NCBI GenBank assembly: GCA_910575255.1
Contig: CAJTEM010000013.1
Coordinates: 1-64,000 of the forward strand
Length of the DNA stretch: 64,000 nt
From: Lachnospiraceae bacterium
GTDB taxonomy: Bacteria > Bacillota > Clostridia > Lachnospirales > Lachnospiraceae
Direction of reading: 5' to 3'
Of the stretch, positions 57,819 through 64,000 are shown piece by piece; the first letter of the stretch is position 1; each line of letters starts with the position of its first letter. The notes below the pieces were generated by a model. The model saw only the letters and a program-made list of their open reading frames with translations, searched no databases and had not been told where the DNA came from. Made by a program: the position numbers and the translations under genes.

Positions 57819-60560
57819 ATGAAAGAATTGGAGAAAAACTACAACCCATCCCAGATCGAGGAGAAACTGTACCGGAAATGGCTGGACAACAAGTATTTCC
57901 ACGCGGATGCCAGCCGTGGAAAACGGGAAGGGAAGAAGCCCTTTACCATTGTGATGCCGCCGCCTAATATCACCGGGCAGCTGCATATGGGACATGCCCT
58001 GGACAATACCATGCAGGATATTTTGACCCGCTATAAGAGGATGCAGGGCTATGAAGCGCTGTGGCAGCCGGGAACCGACCATGCGGCAATAGCCACAGAG
58101 GTGAAGGTGATCGACAAGCTGAAATCCGAGGGCATTGACAAGCAGGATTTGGGCCGGGCGGGATTTCTGGAGAAGTGCTGGGACTGGAAAAAGGAGTACG
58201 GCGCCCGGATCATCAACCAGCTTTACAAATTAGGATCCTCTGCTGACTGGGACAGAGAGCGGTTTACCATGGATGAGGGCTGCTCGGATGCCGTGCTGGA
58301 GGTATTTGTCAAATTATATGAAAAGGGCTATATCTACAAGGGCTCCCGCATCATCAACTGGTGTCCGGTCTGTAAGACTTCTATCTCGGATGCCGAGGTG
58401 GAGCATGAGGAGCAGAACGGCTTTTTCTGGCATATTAATTACCCCATTGCGGGGGAGGAGGGGCGGTATGTGGAGATCGCCACCACCCGCCCGGAGACTC
58501 TCCTGGGGGATACTGCGGTGGCAGTGAACCCGGAGGATGAGCGGTATCAGGATCTGATCGGGAAAATGCTAAAGCTGCCTCTCACCGGCAGGCAGATCCC
58601 GGTGATAGCGGACGAGTATGTGGATAAGGAGTTTGGGACCGGCTGTGTGAAGATCACCCCGGCCCATGATCCCAATGACTTTGAGGTGGGCAGGCGCCAC
58701 GGCTTAGAGGAGATCTGCATTATGCATGACGATGCCACCATCGACTTTCCCGGCAGCCCCTATGACGGCATGGACCGGTATGAGGCAAGAAAGGCCATTG
58801 TGGAGGATTTGAAAAAGCTGGGTCTTTTGGTGAAGGTGGTTCCCCATTCCCATAATGTGGGCACCCATGACCGCTGCAAGACCACGGTGGAACCTATGGT
58901 GAAGCCCCAGTGGTTTGTGCGCATGGAGGAGATGGCAAAGCCGGCTATCGAGGCCATAAAAACCGGTGATTTAAGGATTGTGCCGGAGAGTTTTTCCAAG
59001 ACCTACCTCCACTGGCTGGAGGGCATCCGGGACTGGTGCATTTCCCGGCAGCTGTGGTGGGGGCACCGGATTCCGGCCTATACCTGTAAAGACTGCGGGG
59101 AACTGATCGTGGCCAGGGCCATGCCGGAGAAATGCCCCAAATGCGGCGGTTCTCATTTTGTTCAGGATGAGGATACACTGGATACCTGGTTTTCCTCCGC
59201 CCTGTGGCCTTTCTCTACTCTGGGCTGGCCGGAGAAGACGGAGGAACTGGAATATTTCTATCCCACGGATGTGCTGGTGACCGGCTATGACATCATTTTC
59301 TTCTGGGTCATCCGCATGGTGTTCTCCGGGCTTGAGCAGACGGGGAAATGCCCCTTCCACACCGTGCTGATTCACGGGCTGGTGCGGGACAGCCAGGGGC
59401 GCAAGATGAGCAAGTCTTTAGGCAACGGCATTGATCCCCTGGAGGTGATTGACAAGTACGGCGCAGATGCCCTGCGCATGACATTGATCACGGGAAATGC
59501 ACCGGGCAATGACATGCGTTTCTACTGGGAGCGGGTGGAGAACAGCCGGAATTTTGCCAACAAGGTGTGGAACGCCTCCCGTTTCATTATGATGAATATG
59601 GAAAAGGCTCCCCTGGAGGAGCTGAGGAAATATGAGTTGGCCTGCGGCAAGGGGGCAGACCGGCAGGCGGCAGAAGCTAAGGGCGGAAATCCTGGAGAAA
59701 ATGACCGGGACAGAGGCCTGGCGTTTATGATGCCGGACAAGTGGATCCTCTCCAAGGTCAACGGCCTGGCCCGGGAGATGACGGAGAACCTGGATAAGTA
59801 TGAGTTGGGAATTGCCCTCCAGAAGGTGTATGACTTTATCTGGGAGGAGTTCTGTGACTGGTATATTGAGATGGTGAAGCCCCGGCTGTGGAACGAGGAG
59901 GATGAGACCCGGGGGGCTGCCCTCTGGACTCTTAAGACCGTGCTTATCCAGTCCTTAAAGCTTCTCCATCCCTATATGCCCTTTGTGACGGAGGAGATTT
60001 TCTGCAATCTGCAGGATGAGGAGGAGTCTGTCATGATTTCTTCCTGGCCGGAGTACCGGGAGGACTTAAACTTTGCTGCTGAGGAGCAGGAGGTGGAACT
60101 GATCAAGGATGCAGTCCGCGCCATCCGCAATGTCCGCACCTCCATGAACGTGCCTCCCAGCCGCAAGGCTAAGGTGTATGTGGTGTCCCAGGAGGAGAAG
60201 GTTCGGAAAATCTTTGAGCACAGCAAGGTGTTCTTTGCCGCCCTGGGCTTTGCCAGTGAGGTGACGATCCGGCCGGATAAGAAGGGGATTGACGAGGACG
60301 CGGTGTCGGCAGTGATTTCCCAGGCTACCATTTACATGCCTTTTGCGGAACTGGTGGATGTGGAAAAGGAGATCGGGCGGCTGGTTAAGGAAAAGGAACG
60401 GCTGATAAAGGAACTTGCCCGGGTGGACGGGATGCTCTCCAACGAGCGGTTTGTCAGCAAGGCGCCGGAAGCCAAGATTAACGAGGAGAAGGCCAAGCGG
60501 GAGAAGTACAGGCAGATGATGGCTCAGGTGGAGGAGCGTCTGGGGCAGCTGAAATTTTAG
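57819..60560 (+). CDS. valS: Valine--tRNA ligase
   Basis: 913 aa from ATG 57819 (AGGAGG at 57800-57805, a long 13-base spacing); the upstream extension overlaps the terminator and is rejected. Class I signatures: '[16 protein letters not shown]' (HIGH-type 'HMGH', about residues 46-61) and '[14 protein letters not shown]' (KMSKS, about 527-540). The editing domain has '[20 protein letters not shown]'. The C-terminal coiled coil is '[20 protein letters not shown]' and after. It charges tRNA-Val with proofreading of threonine. The last codons AAA TTT TAG run into a MITE, whose first base completes the stop codon. Confidence 0.97.
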   Translation: MKELEKNYNPSQIEEKLYRKWLDNKYFHADASRGKREGKKPFTIVMPPPNITGQLHMGHALDNTMQDILTRYKRMQGYEALWQPGTDHAAIATEVKVIDKLKSEGIDKQDLGRAGFLEKCWDWKKEYGARIINQLYKLGSSADWDRERFTMDEGCSDAVLEVFVKLYEKGYIYKGSRIINWCPVCKTSISDAEVEHEEQNGFFWHINYPIAGEEGRYVEIATTRPETLLGDTAVAVNPEDERYQDLIGKMLKLPLTGRQIPVIADEYVDKEFGTGCVKITPAHDPNDFEVGRRHGLEEICIMHDDATIDFPGSPYDGMDRYEARKAIVEDLKKLGLLVKVVPHSHNVGTHDRCKTTVEPMVKPQWFVRMEEMAKPAIEAIKTGDLRIVPESFSKTYLHWLEGIRDWCISRQLWWGHRIPAYTCKDCGELIVARAMPEKCPKCGGSHFVQDEDTLDTWFSSALWPFSTLGWPEKTEELEYFYPTDVLVTGYDIIFFWVIRMVFSGLEQTGKCPFHTVLIHGLVRDSQGRKMSKSLGNGIDPLEVIDKYGADALRMTLITGNAPGNDMRFYWERVENSRNFANKVWNASRFIMMNMEKAPLEELRKYELACGKGADRQAAEAKGGNPGENDRDRGLAFMMPDKWILSKVNGLAREMTENLDKYELGIALQKVYDFIWEEFCDWYIEMVKPRLWNEEDETRGAALWTLKTVLIQSLKLLHPYMPFVTEEIFCNLQDEEESVMISSWPEYREDLNFAAEEQEVELIKDAVRAIRNVRTSMNVPPSRKAKVYVVSQEEKVRKIFEHSKVFFAALGFASEVTIRPDKKGIDEDAVSAVISQATIYMPFAELVDVEKEIGRLVKEKERLIKELARVDGMLSNERFVSKAPEAKINEEKAKREKYRQMMAQVEERLGQLKF

Positions 60561-60892
60561 TTCACACCCAATGCCAGTAAGTTAAGCCGTTCTCAAAGGT
60601 ACGCCAAGGAAACGGGGAGAGAGGCCACCGGAAATCGTCTGCGGATTTTTCCGGTTTCGAGATTAAGAATTCCTAAAATTCCTGATTTTTGCTAAAAACG
60701 AAACGAAAATCCACAAACTCGCTTCGCTCAGACAGTGTGGATTTTCGCTTCAACGCAAAACTCAGGGATTTAAGGACTTCTAAATCTCTGCAAAGTCAAA
60801 ATCTGCAGACGATTTCCGGTGGCCTCTCTCCCCGTTCTCTTGGCTGTGTTTCCCGGTTCCTTAACTAACTGGCATTGCTTCTGAACAGTAAC
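60560..60892. mobile_element. MITE copy C (about 333 bp), composite
   Basis: The right end is CTGAACAGTAAC (60881-60892), matching the MITE terminus at 11 of 12 bases. The left end GTTCAC (60560-60565) keeps only the inner half of the terminal repeat. Flanks AAATTTTA (60552-60559) and AAGTTTTA (60893-60900) resemble the 8 bp duplications of copies A and B. Subterminal AATGCCAGTAAGTTAAG / CTTAACTAACTGGCATT pairs almost fully. The centre contains the dispersed hairpin repeat (60669-60801) and a GAGGCCACCGGAAATCG palindrome. No gene is present in 60561-60935. Confidence 0.7.
60669..60801. repeat. Dispersed hairpin repeat, copy 2
   Basis: It matches 26971-27103 along the full length with scattered substitutions, many of them compensatory across the stem (for example CCCCA/TGGGG against CCACA/TGTGG). 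That pattern indicates conservation of the hairpin. Confidence 0.85.
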
Positions 60893-60935
60893 AAGTTTTA
60901 TTCATAAACAGGAAAATTTCACATATATTATAGTT

Positions 60936-62195
60936 ATGTATGAACAGGCGAAAGATTATTTATTGAAAATACCATTCTGGGCCAAGGAGAAAAACACCCT
61001 GGAACAGACCAGGCATATCCTGGAGCAGTTAGGCAACCCCCAGGAGGGGCTGGCCGTGATCCATGTGGCCGGAACCAACGGTAAGGGCTCGGTCTGTGCG
61101 GATCTGACGGCTGTTCTGAAGGAGGCCGGATACCGGGTGGGGACCTTTGTGTCGCCGCATCTGGTGGATATCCGGGAGCGTTTTCTGATCAATGGGGAAC
61201 TTGTGGGGGAGGAGGCTTTTGGGGACTGTTTCCAGAGGGTTCTCTCCGTGGTTCGGCAGATGGCCGGGCAGGGCTATTGCCATCCTGCTTTTTTTGAATT
61301 TGTATTTCTGATGGCAATGGTCTTGTTTGCCCGGGAAAAGACCGATTATGTGGTGCTGGAGACTGGCATGGGCGGGCGGCTGGATACCACCAATGTGATT
61401 GCCCGTCCCATAGCCTGCATCATTACTTCCATTAGCCTTGACCATACGCAGTATCTGGGAGATACGATTCCTGAGATTGCGGCGGAAAAGGCGGGAATCA
61501 TCAAGGCCGGGGTGCCGGTGATCTATGATGACAATGAGCCGGCGGCTTCCAGGGTGATCGGTCAGAGAGCAATGGAGGTTGATGCACCGGCGTATGCGGT
61601 TCGAAAGGAAGAGATTGCAGCGGCAGAATATGCAAGCTTTGCCGCTCCCTATCAGGCAAGGAATGCGGCGCTGGTAAAGCGGGCGCTGGAGGTATTGCAG
61701 ATACCGGGAGTGAATAGGCGGCTGTGTGAGCGTTTGCTGAAGGAGGTTTGCTGGCAGGGACGGATGGAGGAGGCTGCGCCGGAGGTCTGGCTGGATGGTG
61801 CGCACAATCCAGGCGGAATCCGGGCATTTATCGAAGCTGCAGAAGCACAGCTGGCAAGAGAGGCCAGGCGGGTTCAGATTTTGTTTGCGGCAGTATCGGA
61901 TAAGGATTACAGGGAAATGATCCGTTTATTGTGCGATTCTCTTCCCATAACCCGGGTAACTGTGGTACACTTAAGGAGTGAGCGGGGATTGAGAGAACAG
62001 GTTCTGGCGGAACAGTTTGAACAATCAGGCTGTCCGGAAGTGGAGGCCTGTGAGACTGTCAGACAGGCTCTGGAGACGGCTCTTGCTCACAGAAGAGAAG
62101 GGGACAGGCTTTATGTGGTGGGTTCTCTGTATTTGATCGGAGAGATCAAGGAGCTGCTGAGAGTCAGGGAACCCTTGAGAGGGAGGAAGACCTGA
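60936..62195 (+). CDS. folC: Bifunctional folylpolyglutamate/dihydrofolate synthase
   Basis: 419 aa. P-loop 'VAGTNGKGSVCADLTAVL' (about residues 44-61), 'GTFVSPHLVDIRERF', 'YVVLETGMGGRLDTTNVI', 'ISLDHTQYLGDTIPEIAAEK' and 'VWLDGAHNPGGIRAF' are the FolC motifs. It adds glutamate to folates (and to dihydropteroate if bifunctional). The order valS-folC is common in Firmicutes. No Shine-Dalgarno sequence is seen right before ATG 60936, only AT-rich sequence, after the MITE. The segment between the ATPase and ligase domains is slightly shorter than usual. Confidence 0.94.
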   Translation: MYEQAKDYLLKIPFWAKEKNTLEQTRHILEQLGNPQEGLAVIHVAGTNGKGSVCADLTAVLKEAGYRVGTFVSPHLVDIRERFLINGELVGEEAFGDCFQRVLSVVRQMAGQGYCHPAFFEFVFLMAMVLFAREKTDYVVLETGMGGRLDTTNVIARPIACIITSISLDHTQYLGDTIPEIAAEKAGIIKAGVPVIYDDNEPAASRVIGQRAMEVDAPAYAVRKEEIAAAEYASFAAPYQARNAALVKRALEVLQIPGVNRRLCERLLKEVCWQGRMEEAAPEVWLDGAHNPGGIRAFIEAAEAQLAREARRVQILFAAVSDKDYREMIRLLCDSLPITRVTVVHLRSERGLREQVLAEQFEQSGCPEVEACETVRQALETALAHRREGDRLYVVGSLYLIGEIKELLRVREPLRGRKT

Positions 62196-62274
62196 GAGCA
62201 GGGAATCCTTGAGAGAAGCAGAACCCGGGAAAAAGGAACGGACTGCCAAAATACAAGACGAGGAGGGATGGAGG

Positions 62275-62412
62275 TTGCTGGATTTTGAAGAGGAGTTAAA
62301 GCGTTTCCGACCCAGCCTGGAGATCGGGAATGTGGAGGATGCCATCGGAAAGGAAGATCTGACAGACATGACGGATCTGATGGTGGAACTGTTGAACGAC
62401 AAGAGAAATTAG
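62275..62412 (+). CDS. Small acidic protein between folC and the TPR gene
   Basis: 45 aa from a TTG at 62275, just after GGATGGAGG; an open frame from 62209 would give 67 aa but has no site. The sequence is acidic, 'LDFEEELKRFRPSLEIGNVE' then 'DLTDMTDLMVELL', predicted helical. No family is recognised. The good ribosome site and 13 bp spacing to the next gene suggest it is real and cotranscribed. Confidence 0.55.
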   Translation: MLDFEEELKRFRPSLEIGNVEDAIGKEDLTDMTDLMVELLNDKRN

Positions 62413-62425
62413 ACGGAGACAAGGA

Positions 62426-63730
62426 ATGAGTGCAGAAGTGAGAAGTCGCCAGATTGCCAATGCCTATTATAATATCGGGCTGGAGAAGGCGAAGGAAAGG
62501 GATCTAACCGGTGCAGCAGATGCGCTGAAAAAAAGTCTTCGGTTCAATAAGTATCAGACAGATGCCCGCAATCTTCTGGGATTGATTTATCATGAGATCG
62601 GTGAAGTGGGGGCAGCGCTGGCACAATGGATTATCAGTCAGAATTTCCAGGAGACTGGGAATCCGGCGGAGGAATACCTGCAGGCGCTTCAGGATGCGCC
62701 AGGATATCTGAGTATGGCGGATCAGGCAGCGAAGAAGTATAATCAGTCGCTGCAATATGCATGCAGTGATAATGAGGATCTGGCAGTTCTGCTCTTGATG
62801 AACATGGTGGAGGAAATGCCGAATTTTGTCAAGGCGCAGCAGCTTCTGGCTTTGCTGTATCTTCATCATGAGGACTACACGAAGGCGGGGCGCTGCCTGT
62901 TTCAGGCACTGAAGGTAGATCGCTATAATCCGCTGACACAGCGCTATATGGCAGTTGCCAAGCAGAATACGGGACGGGCAGAGGTGGAGAAGCGGAAGCT
63001 GAAAAATGCCTTCTCCCATCGGCAGATGCAGGATGACGATATTATCCTGCCGCCCAGCTATAAGGAGAACACAGGACTGCAGTCAGTGCTGAATATTCTG
63101 GCAGGTCTGGTTCTGGGGGTGGTGGCGATGTTTTTTCTGGTAACGCCCACGATCCGGGACTCGATTACCAGCAGATATGAAGAGGAGATTCGGCAGGGGC
63201 TGGAGCTGGTGAACCAGAAAAGCCTTCAGATTGACGAGCTGAATCGTCAGATGGAGGAGGCCAGCCGCGCACAGCAGGAGGCGGAGGACAGCCTGGCAAC
63301 CATGGTCAGCGACAGCGGCGGGGTTATCAGCCAATACCAGCATCTGGTTCAGATTCTTGAGGCTTACCGGGCAGATGACATGAGGACGGCGGTAAAGCTC
63401 TATGTCGAGACCGATCTTTCGGTCTTAAATGACGGGATTCTGGACAGCACGGTAGCATGGCTGCAGCAGGATATGGCACAGAATGGCTATCAGGTGCTGG
63501 AGCAGCTGGGGGATGAGGCAGCGGCCCGGGGAAGCACGGCTGAGGCAGTGGATTATTTCCAGAAAAGCCTGCAGATTAAAGGGGATAATATCGGAGCGAT
63601 CTATAAAATCGGACTGGCCTATAAAGGGGCGGGCGATACGGATACAGCGAATGAATATTTCGGAGAGATCATTATGAATCATGCGAATTCGGAATATGCG
63701 GCACAGGCGAAGGAACAGAGAGGGTATTGA
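62426..63730 (+). CDS. TPR-repeat membrane protein
   Basis: 434 aa. N-terminal TPR helices (about residues 8-190: 'ANAYYNIGLEKAKERDLTGA', 'LLGLIYHEIGEVGAALAQW', 'QLLALLYLHHEDYTKAGRCL') are cytoplasmic. One membrane helix (about 219-238, 'SVLNILAGLVLGVVAMFFLV') leads to a coiled coil (about 255-295, 'LELVNQKSLQIDELNRQMEE') and a further outer TPR pair (about 355-430). ATG 62426 follows GGAGACAAGG. The architecture suggests an envelope scaffold or sensor; its specific role is unknown. A terminator follows. Confidence 0.85.
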   Translation: MSAEVRSRQIANAYYNIGLEKAKERDLTGAADALKKSLRFNKYQTDARNLLGLIYHEIGEVGAALAQWIISQNFQETGNPAEEYLQALQDAPGYLSMADQAAKKYNQSLQYACSDNEDLAVLLLMNMVEEMPNFVKAQQLLALLYLHHEDYTKAGRCLFQALKVDRYNPLTQRYMAVAKQNTGRAEVEKRKLKNAFSHRQMQDDDIILPPSYKENTGLQSVLNILAGLVLGVVAMFFLVTPTIRDSITSRYEEEIRQGLELVNQKSLQIDELNRQMEEASRAQQEAEDSLATMVSDSGGVISQYQHLVQILEAYRADDMRTAVKLYVETDLSVLNDGILDSTVAWLQQDMAQNGYQVLEQLGDEAAARGSTAEAVDYFQKSLQIKGDNIGAIYKIGLAYKGAGDTDTANEYFGEIIMNHANSEYAAQAKEQRGY

Positions 63731-63776
63731 GCCGGGATTCTTTTAGGAAACGGAAGATTTACAGGAGAAGAGGACA

Positions 63777-63817
63777 AAAGATACAACAGGAGGATGACTT
63801 CTTGTTGTGTCTTTTTT
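63777..63817 (+). terminator. Rho-independent terminator
   Basis: AAAAGATACAACAGG pairs imperfectly with CTTGTTGTGTCTTTT across the intervening AGGATGACTT and ends in a T run. It closes the folC-TPR operon. Confidence 0.75.
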
Positions 63818-63976
63818 ATTTCCGCAGGCAATGTACCTAAGCGCCAGTGGCGCTTGTTTAGGGCGGACCGAAACGGAGTGAAGGCCCAAGTGCCGTGCTT
63901 GACGAACATTTGACTTTAGTTCGAAATTTTGTTTTTTTGAGTTTATGACAGAACCTGGATCGAGGAGGAAACAGCT

Positions 63977-64000
63977 ATGCAGCAGACATTCAGCTATGAG
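63977..64000 (+). CDS. Start of a further gene, cut by the window end
   Basis: ATG 63977 is preceded by GAGGAGGAAACAGCT, a strong ribosome site. Only MQQTFSYE is visible. The beginning would suit a STAS-domain (anti-anti-sigma) protein, but eight residues cannot decide. Confidence 0.6.

Noticed and set aside
57575-57967. Open frame of 130 codons overlapping the T-box leader and the start of valS
   Set aside because: It crosses the T-box and its terminator and is out of frame with ValS.

Overview
The window reads as chromosome of a Gram-positive, spore-forming gut Firmicute of the Lachnospiraceae type. The evidence is strong AGGAGG ribosome-binding sites, a T-box leader before valS, a SigK-like sporulation sigma factor, Feo iron transport, and families typical of that group (DUF4364, DUF5717, DUF5716, AAA-ATPase_like/DUF1703, YitT). 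No rRNA, tRNA or CRISPR array was seen. The genus cannot be fixed from the sequence.

Layout. 1-7.0 kb: a PadR regulator with a membrane protein, an SdpR/SdpI-type pair, and an ECF sigma factor / anti-sigma / VWA lipoprotein operon. 7.3-18.0 kb: a YitT protein, then an SsuC/TauC-type ABC permease gene cut in two by a 6.7 kb serine-recombinase element (about 9084-15830). The element carries an Rpn-like nuclease, ParA, a broken parB, the recombinase and a secreted SH3 protein. After it come a fused pseudogene (MFS + MalY + RidA pieces) and an ABC ATPase. 18.2-26.9 kb: metal homeostasis, with a ZIP transporter, a MATE pump, feoA-feoA-feoB with a short Fur-like protein, a DtxR-type regulator and two CobW-type GTPases. 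27.2-34.3 kb: a coiled-coil protein, SigK, an AAA/PD-(D/E)XK protein, an alpha-glucosidase with remnants of its operon, and an alkylsulfatase-like MBL hydrolase.

34.4-39.2 kb is a scar region. It holds an internally deleted DUF1847 gene, the tail of a tartrate/dicarboxylate transporter, intact ttdAB, a probable group II intron 5' remnant, a 166 bp inverted-repeat element, cas3 and MBL-hydrolase remnants, and two YhcH/YjgK proteins. 39.3-49.3 kb: a PanE-like reductase, a cyclase-family hydrolase, galE, DUF4364, two copies of a MITE, and the three-gene DUF5717/DUF5716/TPR operon ending at a flagellin remnant. 49.6-57.3 kb: a GntR-controlled LIV-type ABC transporter with an amidohydrolase and a UroD/MtaA-like protein, probably one uptake and breakdown pathway for an unknown compound. 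57.4-64.0 kb: T-box, valS, a third MITE, folC, a small acidic ORF, a membrane TPR protein and the start of a further gene.

Three themes stand out. A site-specific element has disrupted a gene, and both junctions are still readable. A family of short non-autonomous elements (12 bp TIR, about 8 bp target duplication) is present, one copy apparently supplying the valS stop codon. Many genes survive only as deletion-fused fragments, which suggests ongoing gene decay. The least understood intact system is the DUF5717-DUF5716-TPR operon.
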